In this document: positions 1 to 7,693 of the stretch, piece by piece
Layout of the letters: each line of letters begins with the position of its first letter
How positions within the stretch are numbered: the first letter of the stretch is position 1
Source: an uncultured Ruminococcus sp.
GTDB taxonomy: Bacteria > Bacillota > Clostridia > Oscillospirales > Ruminococcaceae
DNA: 39,569 nucleotides
Direction of reading: 5' to 3'
Assembly: GCA_937942105.1 (NCBI GenBank)
Contig: CALDFS010000022.1
Span: forward strand, 1-39,569
Made by a program: the position numbers and the translations under genes
The notes under the pieces: generated by a model
Seen by the model: the letters and a program-made list of their open reading frames with translations, nothing else
What the model was told of the DNA's origin: nothing
Database searches by the model: none

Positions 1-261
1 CCTTCTATACGAGATGGTAGGGCCTGCCTGCTCAAAATGGGCGATCAGAATGTCCGGAAGTATTCCGATCTTGCCGCTTAGGTAGCTTGGTTTGGTGGAT
101 ATAAGCTCCCAAGATATGTTGGGCAGTCCCTTCGCCATAACGTAAACTATGAGGAATACAGCCAAAGCACAGGTAACAGCGGCTGAAGCAATCGTCAAGG
201 AGCGCATGATAACGTTGTATGCTTTTCTTTTCATTTGAAAGGCTCGTGATTTATCCATCAT
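1..261 (-). CDS. pstA: Phosphate ABC transporter permease PstA, N-terminal part (cut by window edge)
   Basis: This is the first 87 codons of a membrane permease; the rest lies beyond base 1. The ATG at 261-259 overlaps the pstC stop as ATGA, so the two are translationally coupled. A basic N-terminus (MMDKSRAFQMKRKAY) is followed by one hydrophobic segment at about residues 20-42, then an extracytoplasmic stretch beginning GLPNISWELI, as expected for the first transmembrane helix of PstA. Together with PstC it would form the inner-membrane channel of the high-affinity phosphate importer PstSCAB. The identity rests mainly on its position after pstS and pstC; the conserved permease loop is not in the window. 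pstB would be expected further left. Confidence 0.85.
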   Translation of the reverse strand, partial: MMDKSRAFQMKRKAYNVIMRSLTIASAAVTCALAVFLIVYVMAKGLPNISWELISTKPSYLSGKIGILPDILIAHFEQAGPTISYRR

Positions 262-1142
262 TTTTTATCCCTCTTCAAGAAGAAATTCAGCGCCGCGTTT
301 ATAAGCATTATGAACAGGAACAGCACGAGTGCTATCGAGAACAGCGCCTGCCTTTGCAGGCTTCCCTCCGCCGAATATGACATTTCGCTTGCAACTGCCG
401 TTGTCAGAAATCTTACGCTTTCAAACAGCGATGGCATATTTGATGAAGCGTTTCCCGAAACCATAATTACTGCCATTGCTTCGCCTATGGCTCTTCCTAC
501 TCCTAAAACAACCGCCGCCGCTATGCCGCTTTTGGCTGCCGGAACAGAAACGCGGAAGTATGTTTCTATGTGCGTAGCGCCAAGAGCAAGCGAAGCGTCC
601 TCATATTCCTTGGGAACAGCCTCCAACGCCGTCAGCGACACTTTTATTATTGAAGGAAGAATCATAATGGCAAGCACTATTATCGCCGCAAGAAGTCCCG
701 AGCCATCGGGAATATTGAATAGCCTTCTTATACCCGGAACAAGCACCATCATTCCCACAAGACCGTAAACCACTGATGGGATTCCGGCAAGCAGACTGAC
801 GCTTACGGATATCACCGATTTAATTTTAGGACTTGCCAGCTTAGCAAGATAAACCGAGCTTAAAAACCCTATCGGCACGCCTATGACTATAGCTCCGGCT
901 GTTCCGTATACGCTTGTTAATATAAAGTGAAATATTCCGAACTGTTGGTTTTCACCGGTAGATACCCATTTTCTGCCCAGAATGAAGTTGGCAATGCCTA
1001 TTTCCCTGATAGCCGGTATTCCGGCGATAATCAGGTAAACTGTTATCACCAGAACACAGCCAACGGTTATCAGACCGAGCAGAAGGAATATCCCCTGAAT
1101 TATGTACTCCGCCCACCGCGCGGCTTTTTGCTTAGCGCTCAT
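258..1142 (-). CDS. pstC: Phosphate ABC transporter permease PstC
   Basis: A 294-residue polytopic membrane protein, one of the two permeases of the PstSCAB phosphate importer. Hydrophobic segments occur at about residues 14-42, 70-100, 110-140, 145-170, 205-225 and 262-288. The EAA-type cytoplasmic loop that contacts the ATPase is visible as EYEDASLALGATHIETYF around residues 178-196, followed by the PAA turn. The length is normal for PstC. It starts 25 bases after the pstS stop and overlaps pstA by four bases (ATGA), which fits a pstSCAB operon transcribed leftwards from the promoter near 2030. Family assignment is firm from the loop motif plus context. Confidence 0.95.
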   Translation of the reverse strand: MSAKQKAARWAEYIIQGIFLLLGLITVGCVLVITVYLIIAGIPAIREIGIANFILGRKWVSTGENQQFGIFHFILTSVYGTAGAIVIGVPIGFLSSVYLAKLASPKIKSVISVSVSLLAGIPSVVYGLVGMMVLVPGIRRLFNIPDGSGLLAAIIVLAIMILPSIIKVSLTALEAVPKEYEDASLALGATHIETYFRVSVPAAKSGIAAAVVLGVGRAIGEAMAVIMVSGNASSNMPSLFESVRFLTTAVASEMSYSAEGSLQRQALFSIALVLFLFIMLINAALNFFLKRDKK

Positions 1143-1167
1143 ATCGGCAGCATCCTTTCAGAACCGT

Positions 1168-1974
1168 TTATTCTGCTGCGGGTACGGCGCCCGCCTTTGA
1201 TATGATATCGTTTGCATCCGTTGAGGTTATGAAGTCGAAGAACTTTTGTGCGGTCTTAGAAAGCTCGACGTCCTTTTTGGTGACAAGAACAAAGGGTCTT
1301 TGAACCTTGTAGGTTCCGTCTTTTACGCTTGTCTCAGAAGGCATAACACCGTCTACCGAAATCGCCTTTACAGTGTCCTTGACAGAGGCAAGGGAGGCAT
1401 AACCTATAGCATCGGGGTTGGAAGCAACTGTTGCTATAACGTCTCCGGTGGAGGTAAGCTCCTGACGGTATTTGCATTCGCCGTCGGTGCCGGTTATCGA
1501 TTCAAAGCCGTCACGCGTGCCGCTTCCTGCTTCTCTGCCTATAAGAACGATTTGGGCATCCTTGCCGCCAACCTCTTTCCAGTTTGTTATTTCGCCCTTA
1601 TAGATTGCGGCGATTGTCTCTAATGACAAATCCGCAACCGCGTTTTCGGGATTTACGATTACTGCGATTCCGTCCAGGGCAAGGATTGTTTCCTCAAGAC
1701 CCTTTTCCTTTTCCTCTGCCTTAAGGCTTCGTGATGAAAGACCGATGTCGCATCTGCCCTCGGAAACCGCCGTTATACCCGAGCCGGAGCCGGTTGGGTT
1801 GTAGGTAAATGTAACGCCTGAGTTTTCACGCTCAAAGGCCTCGCCCAAAGCGCCTATTACCTTTTCCATCGAGGTTGAGCCGTCGGTTGAAACGCTCTTT
1901 GAGTCGCTTCCGCAGGCGGTAAGAAGTCCCATAATGAGTATTGCCGATAAAACAATAGATAAAAACTTTTTCAT
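1168..1974 (-). CDS. pstS: Phosphate-binding lipoprotein PstS
   Basis: This is the extracellular phosphate receptor that feeds the PstCAB channel. It is 268 residues long, with a lipoprotein signal peptide ending in the lipobox LLTAC (lipidated Cys21), so it should be anchored to the outer face of the membrane. Phosphate-binding signatures are visible: STDGSTSMEKV near the mature N-terminus and GREAGSGTRDGFESI at about residues 147-161, the type-2 periplasmic binding fold pattern of PstS. The start is supported by AAAAGGAG a few bases upstream (1983-1990 read on minus). It is the first gene of the pst operon, behind a PhoP-box-like promoter, so phosphate-starvation control is likely (inferred). 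Confidence 0.96.
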   Translation of the reverse strand: MKKFLSIVLSAILIMGLLTACGSDSKSVSTDGSTSMEKVIGALGEAFERENSGVTFTYNPTGSGSGITAVSEGRCDIGLSSRSLKAEEKEKGLEETILALDGIAVIVNPENAVADLSLETIAAIYKGEITNWKEVGGKDAQIVLIGREAGSGTRDGFESITGTDGECKYRQELTSTGDVIATVASNPDAIGYASLASVKDTVKAISVDGVMPSETSVKDGTYKVQRPFVLVTKKDVELSKTAQKFFDFITSTDANDIISKAGAVPAAE

Positions 1975-2027
1975 AAAAATATCTCCTTTTCAAGTTTACA
2001 TTCGGATTTATTTATCCTACGGCTTCA

Positions 2028-2083
2028 ATGATAACCGTTCAATGTAAAATGGAAAAGGATTGTTATGTAAAATCGATGTAAAA
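2028..2083 (-). promoter_or_regulatory. pst promoter with PhoP-box-like repeats
   Basis: Read on the minus strand, TTTTACAT occurs three times, at 2083-2076, 2072-2065 and 2049-2042. The first two are 11 bases apart and the third 23 bases further, so all lie on about the same helix face. A -10-like TATCAT follows at 2033-2028 with no good -35. Tandem TTxACA repeats at about 11-base spacing upstream of the -10 are the established PhoP binding pattern in Bacillus. Assigning them to a PhoP/PhoR system here is inference, since no phoPR genes are in the window. Confidence 0.7.
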
Positions 2084-2277
2084 AACTGCATACCCATGCC
2101 TCAAAAAGCAAGGGGAATGTGTATTATAAAGAAAATGAATCCGTCAATGTCAAATAAGTCAAATGGTCTATAGGCTTTTGCTTTCATGCTCCTTGACCTG
2201 AATGTTCAAAACTTCAAGAAATATGAGCGCAATAATTATTTAATGCGATATTTCACCATTTAAGGTTGCATATGATA

Positions 2278-2307
2278 ACATTTTCTGCATTACGTGCAGA
2301 AAAATGT
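2278..2307. promoter_or_regulatory. Inverted repeat, candidate AraC-type operator
   Basis: ACATTTTCTGCA (2278-2289) and TGCAGAAAAATGT (2295-2307) form a near-perfect inverted repeat with one extra T and a 5-base centre. Its right half contains ACGTGCAGA (2292-2300), which recurs as a direct copy at 2345-2353, 53 bases or about five helical turns away and just upstream of the promoter of the regulator. This is a layout expected for a dimeric AraC-family protein controlling its own gene, but binding is inferred. Confidence 0.5.
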
Positions 2308-2383
2308 GAGCATATTTTAGGAAATACGCGCCTTTTGAATACAAACGTGCAGATTTTGTTATGCTAATGCGAAGAAAGTGTTA

Positions 2384-2412
2384 TTGCATACCTAACAAAC
2401 CGGTGTTATACT
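2384..2412 (+). promoter_or_regulatory. Sigma-A promoter for the AraC-type gene
   Basis: TTGCAT (2384-2389), a 17-base spacer and TATACT (2407-2412) match the vegetative consensus well. The leader would be about 30 bases, ending in AGGAG at 2437-2441. Confidence 0.65.
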
Positions 2413-2449
2413 GTAGATAGAATTTGTTTATTGTATAGGAGATGATGAA

Positions 2450-3277
2450 TTGAAGATTGGTGCAATCGGTTATAATCATACACATGATGCGGATTATTAT
2501 CAGGATCGTCCGCAGGGAACAGGTTGTTGGCTTTTTCTGCACATTAGAACACCTTCCATATTCAGGCTCGGCGGCAAGGAATACCGTGTTAAAAAGGGAA
2601 GTGCGGTTTTGATTTCTCCGTATACTTCATGCTACTATCGGGGTACAGACGGCGGCTATGCTGATGACTGGATATTTATTAATATGACCGACGAAGAGCT
2701 TGATGGTCTTTTAGCTATGGGAATAGTTGCTGATAAGCCGGTGTATTTGGGCGTATCGCACGATATTTCTTCAATTGTACACAGAATAACCTTTGAACAT
2801 TTTTCCGCAGAACCATTCCATAGCGAAATAGAAAATAAGTATTTGGATGTTCTGTTTCTAAAGTTTGCACGTGTATTTTGCATTGATTATTCAGGAAATT
2901 TAGATATGGTCAATGAAAAAAATTCAGCAATGGTTGATTTAAGAGCTTCGATATACAGCGACCCCACTGCCTTTGACAGTGTGAAATCTATAGCCGAAAA
3001 TATGCATATGAGCTGTTCGGGTCTTCAGCACCTATATAAAAGGCTGTTTGGCGTAAACATATCGTCAGATATAATTAATTCAAGGCTTGCCCGTGCAAAG
3101 GATCTGCTGTCTTCAACCGGTCTGACTGTTGATAGGGTGGCAGAGCGCTGCGGATATTCCTGCACCTACAGCTTTCTGCGTCAGTTCAAGGAAAAATGCG
3201 GTTGCACGCCAACACAGTTCAGAAATAAGGCCTTGCCTGACTCGGAGCAGTGGAGCAGAATTAACAAGATTAAGTAG
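2450..3277 (+). CDS. AraC-family transcriptional regulator
   Basis: A 275-residue cytoplasmic DNA-binding protein. The C-terminal 85 residues (about 178-262) show the two helix-turn-helix units of the AraC/XylS family: SIAENMHMSCSGLQHLYKRL and, after a linker helix, VDRVAERCGYSCTYSFLRQF, ending with the typical CTPTQFR. The N-terminal part is a probable cupin-like effector domain with a short run of beta-strand-like segments. The start is a TTG with AGGAG eight bases upstream; the nearby ATGs at 2442 and 2445 are out of frame and stop at once. The GH43 lipoprotein gene follows after 41 bases with no terminator, so the pair is probably one operon and the regulator probably senses a plant-sugar product (inferred). 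Confidence 0.92.
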   Translation: MKIGAIGYNHTHDADYYQDRPQGTGCWLFLHIRTPSIFRLGGKEYRVKKGSAVLISPYTSCYYRGTDGGYADDWIFINMTDEELDGLLAMGIVADKPVYLGVSHDISSIVHRITFEHFSAEPFHSEIENKYLDVLFLKFARVFCIDYSGNLDMVNEKNSAMVDLRASIYSDPTAFDSVKSIAENMHMSCSGLQHLYKRLFGVNISSDIINSRLARAKDLLSSTGLTVDRVAERCGYSCTYSFLRQFKEKCGCTPTQFRNKALPDSEQWSRINKIK

Positions 3278-3318
3278 TACCTTTCGTTTTGGAACATGAT
3301 TTTTTGAAGGAACAGATT

Positions 3319-4878
3319 ATGAATAAGCTGACAATTACTATTGCTGCCGTTATATGTGCAGCTGTGATGCTTGCATCATGCGCGGAAAAGATCGACTATA
3401 ACGCCGGTGAGCTTGTGCTGCCGAGCTTAAGTGAGGAAGAGATTATGAACAGTATTGACCTTGGCTTGGAAATAAGCAGAAAGAATATGGTTAAAAGCCT
3501 TAAACCGTCGGGGGATTCAAACCCGATATCACCTAACGTCTTCTGTGCCGACCCTACAGTTGTTGAATACAACGGCAGGCTGTATGTCTATGGCACAAAC
3601 GATCATCAGCAGTATGAGGAGGTCGGCAGCGACGGTAAAAACAGCTATGAAAAGATAAAATCGCTGGTAGTATTTTCAACCGACGATATGGTAAACTGGG
3701 TGTATCACGGAAGGATTGAGGTCGGCGAAATAGCTCCGTGGATATATACGTCGTGGGCACCGTCAATAACCGCCCGCGTGGAGGAAGACGGTTTAACCCA
3801 CTTCTACCTCTATTTCTCCAACAGCGGCTCAGGAGTTGGCGTGATAACCTCTACGGATCCTGTTTCCGGATGGACCGATCCGCTTGGCAAGCCGCTGATA
3901 TCAAGCGCAACCGAGGGTCTTGGCGACTGCCCGAATCCCTTTGACCCCGGAGTGTGCATTGACGACAACGGCATCGGCTGGCTTTCATTCGGCGCCGGAA
4001 TAGCTGCCGACGGAAGCGAGTATATGACCAAAGCCACAAGAATAGTAAGACTTGGCAGCGATATGATATCTTTGGACAGTGAAATAGCTCAGATCCCAAC
4101 ATACTATGCCTTTGAAGCAAGCGAGCTTAACTATATAAACGGCGAGTATGTTTATACATACAATACAAGCTGGGCGGAACGCACAGAATGGGAAGAAGAA
4201 ACCGATCCTCCCGCTGCCTGCTCGATGGCTTATATGACAACAACAACCCCGCTCGACCCGCAAAGCTGGGAGTATAGGGGACATTACTTTCTGAATCCGG
4301 GTGAAAGCGGAATGGATTATTCCAACAACCACACCCACATTCATAAGTATAAGGGTCAGTGGTATATTATTTATCACTCGCTTGTCTTGCAGGAAAGATC
4401 AGAAACGCGCGGCGGATTCAGAAGTATGCAGATAGATACTCTTGACGTGAACGAGAAAAAGACGAAGATAGCCCTTCGCGGAGGCACGCGGGAGGGCGTA
4501 GATGGTATTAAAAACCTGAATCCCTTTGTTGCTCACAGCGGAACCGAGATGTACAACGCTGCTGGAATATGGTATGAATATGCTGATAACGGCAGCCTTT
4601 GCTCTGCAGCCGTAAGTGAAAATGCTTGGATATGTCTTAAAAACGTTGATTTCAGCGATTCTGCAAAGCGGTTTCTTGCTAAAGTCAAGGGCAGGGGAAG
4701 GCTTCAGGTCTGCATCGACTCCAATAAAGCCGGTGAAATAATAGCAGCAGCTGAGTTTGACAGCTCTGAATTTGGTGTTATAGCAGCTGATATCTCGCGG
4801 GACGTATCAGGAATTCATGACGTTTATATTCAGTTTTCCGATACCGGCATGATATTGGAAAGCTGGCAGGTTGAATAA
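3319..4878 (+). CDS. GH43-family glycoside hydrolase lipoprotein with C-terminal CBM6-like domain
   Basis: A 519-residue secreted enzyme, lipid-anchored through the lipobox LASC (Cys21). The GH43 five-bladed propeller begins near residue 70. The expected catalytic carboxylates are Asp78 in FCADPTVVEYNGRLYVYG, Asp209 in NPFDPGVCIDDNG, and the acid Glu266 in AFEASELNYINGEYVY. A His-rich NNHTHIHKYKGQWY segment near residue 340 fits the active-site floor. Residues about 415-519, including GIHDVYIQF, resemble a CBM6 beta-sandwich. Members act on arabinose- or xylose-containing hemicelluloses; exact specificity cannot be read. The ATG at 3319 is preferred over an upstream in-frame ATG at 3289 because it has GAAGGA seven bases upstream and begins the signal peptide directly. 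Confidence 0.9.
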   Translation: MNKLTITIAAVICAAVMLASCAEKIDYNAGELVLPSLSEEEIMNSIDLGLEISRKNMVKSLKPSGDSNPISPNVFCADPTVVEYNGRLYVYGTNDHQQYEEVGSDGKNSYEKIKSLVVFSTDDMVNWVYHGRIEVGEIAPWIYTSWAPSITARVEEDGLTHFYLYFSNSGSGVGVITSTDPVSGWTDPLGKPLISSATEGLGDCPNPFDPGVCIDDNGIGWLSFGAGIAADGSEYMTKATRIVRLGSDMISLDSEIAQIPTYYAFEASELNYINGEYVYTYNTSWAERTEWEEETDPPAACSMAYMTTTTPLDPQSWEYRGHYFLNPGESGMDYSNNHTHIHKYKGQWYIIYHSLVLQERSETRGGFRSMQIDTLDVNEKKTKIALRGGTREGVDGIKNLNPFVAHSGTEMYNAAGIWYEYADNGSLCSAAVSENAWICLKNVDFSDSAKRFLAKVKGRGRLQVCIDSNKAGEIIAAAEFDSSEFGVIAADISRDVSGIHDVYIQFSDTGMILESWQVE

Positions 4879-4891
4879 AATAGCAATTTTA

Positions 4892-4930
4892 AAAGCGGAC
4901 AGCTTCACATAATAAAAAGCCGTCCGCTTT
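4892..4930. terminator. Hairpin between convergent GH43 and atpC
   Basis: AAAGCGGAC (4892-4900) pairs with GTCCGCTTT (4922-4930), and the stem extends inward through GCTT/AAGC after one mismatch. It lies between convergent genes and could serve both. T-tracts are short on either side, so efficiency is uncertain. Confidence 0.65.
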
Positions 4931-4941
4931 GGTATATATAA

Positions 4942-5352
4942 TTATACTCCGCTTGTTCTTTTAACCTTAAGCCTGTTGAGCGCCCTCGAAAGATTACCCC
5001 TTGCGAGCCGCAATTCCAGAACGCTTCGCTTCTGCAAAAGCTCTTCCTTGGCTTCCTCTGCCTCGCGGAGCGCTCTGTTGGCATCAATCTCCTCCGGTCT
5101 TTCGGCGGAATCTACCAAGACAAGCACCTCGTTGTTTTCGACCTTTAAAAGTCCCTCGGAAACAGCGGCGTATTGGTTTTCTTCGCCGGGAATCCTGAAG
5201 CTAAGCTTTCCGGGTACTATCGCAGAAATGATATTAGAATGATTCGCCAGGATTCCGAAAAGCCCATTAGTAGTTGGAACGTTCAGCGATTCGCATGGTC
5301 CTTCATAAAAAACGTGATCCGCAGCAAGGATTCGTATATTGAATTGCTTCAT
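4942..5352 (-). CDS. atpC: F1 ATP synthase subunit epsilon
   Basis: A 136-residue central-stalk subunit that couples rotation to Fo and can inhibit ATP hydrolysis. The N-terminal beta-sandwich domain shows the family pattern ILAADHVFYEGPCESLNVPT, GLFGILANHSNIISAI and the strand AAVSEGLLKVENNEVLVLVD. The C-terminal two-helix hairpin (about residues 85-130) is complete, including ANRALREAEEAKEEL. The length is normal. Its ATG overlaps the atpD stop as ATGA. It is the last gene of the atp operon, facing the GH43 gene across a hairpin. Confidence 0.96.
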   Translation of the reverse strand: MKQFNIRILAADHVFYEGPCESLNVPTTNGLFGILANHSNIISAIVPGKLSFRIPGEENQYAAVSEGLLKVENNEVLVLVDSAERPEEIDANRALREAEEAKEELLQKRSVLELRLARGNLSRALNRLKVKRTSGV

Positions 5353-6755
5353 CAGTGCCCTTCCTTTCGCATCGCCTCCGCCTTATTAAAGACATCGTCG
5401 ATGGTTCCAACGTTGTAAAACGCCGCTTCCGGTAAATCGTCTGCTTCGCCGCTGATGATTGCCTTAAATCCGCGTATCGTATCTGACAGGGGAACGTACA
5501 CTCCGGGAATACCGGTGAATTTCTCTGCAACATGGGTTGGCTGAGAAAGAAATTTCTGTATTTTGCGGGCGCGGGTAACAGTAAGCTTGTCTTCATCGCT
5601 AAGCTCGTCCATTCCTAAAATTGCTATGATATCCTGCAATTCATTGTATTTTTGCAGGATTTCCTGAACACTGCGTGCAGTATCGTAATGCTCCTTTCCG
5701 ACGATGCTCGCTTCAAGAATCCTTGAAGTCGATTCAAGCGGATCGACTGCCGGGTAAATGCCTTGCTCGACTATTTTTCTTGACAGAACCGTTGTTGCGT
5801 CAAGATGCGTGAATGTTGTTGCAGATGCAGGGTCGGTAAGGTCGTCCGCCGGGACATATACAGCCTGAACCGAGGTTACAGAGCCACTTTTGGTGGATGT
5901 TATGCGTTCCTGCAGCGCTCCCATTTCGTTGGCAAGTGTAGGCTGATACCCTACTGCCGAGGGCATTCTGCCAAGAAGTGTTGAAACCTCCGAGCCTGCC
6001 TGAACAAATCTGAATATATTGTCTATGAACAAAAGAACATCCTTGTGTTCCTCATCTCTGAAATATTCCGCCATTGTAAGACCGGTAAGCGCTACTCTCA
6101 TCCTTACTCCCGGAGGCTCGTTCATCTGACCGAATACAAGGGCGGTCTTGTCGATAACTCCGCTTTCAAGCATTTCGTTCCAAAGATCGTTGCCCTCGCG
6201 GCTTCTTTCACCGACTCCTGTAAATATAGAATATCCGCCGTGCTCCATGGCGATATTGCGTATAAACTCCTGTATCAGAACAGTTTTTCCGACTCCGGCA
6301 CCGCCGAACAGACCTATTTTTCCGCCCTTAGGGTAAGGCTCCAAAAGGTCAATAACCTTAATCCCGGTTTCAAGGATTTCAGCCACCGGCTGCTGTTCCT
6401 CAAATAATGGCGGCTTTCTGTGAATTTCATGTCGCTTTTCAGATGGTGGAATAGGCTTGCCGCCATCGATAGGCTGACCCAAAACATTAAACATTCTTCC
6501 CAATGTGCATGCGCCTACAGGAACCTTTACAGCTCCGCCTGTGGAAACGACCTCAAGTCCGCGATAAAGCTTCTCGCTCTGCGAGAGCATGATACAGCGA
6601 ACCGTGTTTCTGCCAATCTGTTGTGCAACCTCCATGATGCGCTCTTCGCCGTCAATTTCAACGCTAAGAGCTTCCTTTATTTTCGGAAGATGTCCCGCTT
6701 CAAACTCACAGTCCACGCATGGACCGGATATTTCAACAATTCTGCCCTTATTCAC
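5352..6755 (-). CDS. atpD: F1 ATP synthase catalytic subunit beta
   Basis: The 467-residue catalytic subunit of F1. The Walker A loop GGAGVGKT is at residues 151-158, GERSREG follows at about 182-188, and the Walker B region DVLLFIDNIFRFVQAGSEVS is intact, as is the DELSDEDK loop that contacts gamma. By sequence this is an ordinary F-type beta subunit, with no sign of the N-ATPase or V/A-type families. The start is GTG with GAGGAGGAG just upstream, and it overlaps the end of atpG by eight bases, so translation is coupled. Confidence 0.98.
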   Translation of the reverse strand: MNKGRIVEISGPCVDCEFEAGHLPKIKEALSVEIDGEERIMEVAQQIGRNTVRCIMLSQSEKLYRGLEVVSTGGAVKVPVGACTLGRMFNVLGQPIDGGKPIPPSEKRHEIHRKPPLFEEQQPVAEILETGIKVIDLLEPYPKGGKIGLFGGAGVGKTVLIQEFIRNIAMEHGGYSIFTGVGERSREGNDLWNEMLESGVIDKTALVFGQMNEPPGVRMRVALTGLTMAEYFRDEEHKDVLLFIDNIFRFVQAGSEVSTLLGRMPSAVGYQPTLANEMGALQERITSTKSGSVTSVQAVYVPADDLTDPASATTFTHLDATTVLSRKIVEQGIYPAVDPLESTSRILEASIVGKEHYDTARSVQEILQKYNELQDIIAILGMDELSDEDKLTVTRARKIQKFLSQPTHVAEKFTGIPGVYVPLSDTIRGFKAIISGEADDLPEAAFYNVGTIDDVFNKAEAMRKEGH

Positions 6756-7665
6756 CTTGCTCCTCCTCTCTGAGTCTTTTAAGCCGCTTCAGCCTCTGAG
6801 CCTTTGCGCCGGACGTTATCTCTGTAATTTCCTGAGTTATAGCCGCCTGACGGTTTCGGTTATATTCTGCTTTAAGCTCGGAAAGTATCTTTTCCGCGTT
6901 CTGATTGGCTGAATTCATAGCGTTCATTCGCGCGTTCTGTTCACTGCAAAAGCTGTCTATAAGCGCGCTGTAGATATATCCCGCAAGATATCCCGCAACC
7001 ATGTTTTCAAGCACCACCCCAACCGACGGATAAAACTCAAACGGAGTTTCCACAGGCTTTTCGCCTTCGTTGAAGAACTGACCTCGATGAAAGGGGAGAA
7101 GCCTTGTTGAAACGACCTGCTCGTTCATGCTGTTTTTAATGTCGGTGTAGATAACAAATATCTTGTCGACCTGATCGGTGTTGTAAAGCTCCAGCAGCTC
7201 TGCACTTATCTTTCTGGCACTGCGCATGGTTGGGTTCTGCGCTGTGTATAAAAAGCTCTTGACAATCGGTATTTTGTGCACGGAAAAATATTCCCGTCCG
7301 CATTCACCTACAACAAAAAGCTTTGTTTCCGGATGCTCGGCGACCATTTTTTCAGCCGCCTTAAAAACATTCTGATTATATGCCCCGGCAAGCCCCTTAT
7401 CTGCTGTTATAACAAGGCAGGCATAGGTTCCGTTCAACGGTACCCCGAAGTTTTCGGGATAGAAATATCTGCTGTTTACCTCGTCCGCAGTGCGGAATAC
7501 GCGCTTTATTTCAGCCTGAGACGCCGAAAAGTAAGGACGCGTTTTCTCAAGCTTTTCCTTTGCCTTCCTCAGCTTTGCGGAAGCAATAAGATACATGGCG
7601 CTGGTAATCTTTTTAATATCCTGAACGCTCTTTATATGAGCTTTTATTTCCTTCATGTTCTCCAC
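6748..7665 (-). CDS. atpG: F1 ATP synthase subunit gamma
   Basis: The 305-residue rotor shaft inside the alpha3-beta3 hexamer. The N-terminal helix MENMKEIKAHIKSVQDIKKI and the C-terminal helix (NAEKILSELKAEYNRNRQAAITQEI) carry the family signature, including TQEITEITSGA; the central Rossmann-like domain contains ITADKGLAGAYN. A GTG start with GGGAGG nine bases upstream fits the family N-terminus (MxNMxEIK) better than the in-frame ATG three codons later. The protein is slightly longer than usual owing to a basic/acidic tail (QRLKRLKRLREEEQGE). Confidence 0.96.
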   Translation of the reverse strand: MENMKEIKAHIKSVQDIKKITSAMYLIASAKLRKAKEKLEKTRPYFSASQAEIKRVFRTADEVNSRYFYPENFGVPLNGTYACLVITADKGLAGAYNQNVFKAAEKMVAEHPETKLFVVGECGREYFSVHKIPIVKSFLYTAQNPTMRSARKISAELLELYNTDQVDKIFVIYTDIKNSMNEQVVSTRLLPFHRGQFFNEGEKPVETPFEFYPSVGVVLENMVAGYLAGYIYSALIDSFCSEQNARMNAMNSANQNAEKILSELKAEYNRNRQAAITQEITEITSGAKAQRLKRLKRLREEEQGE

Positions 7666-7693
7666 GCACCATCGCCTCCCGAAAAGAAAAGTG

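Larger units (their letters stand above)
1975..2449. other. Divergent regulatory region between pstS and the AraC-type regulator
   Basis: This 475-base gap holds no convincing gene. The left part carries the pst promoter with three TTTTACAT repeats. The right part carries a 12/13-base inverted repeat, a distant second copy of its ACGTGCAGA half, and a good sigma-A promoter for the AraC-type gene. The roughly 180 bases in between (about 2090-2270) are A/T-rich with no recognisable element. Confidence 0.7.
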
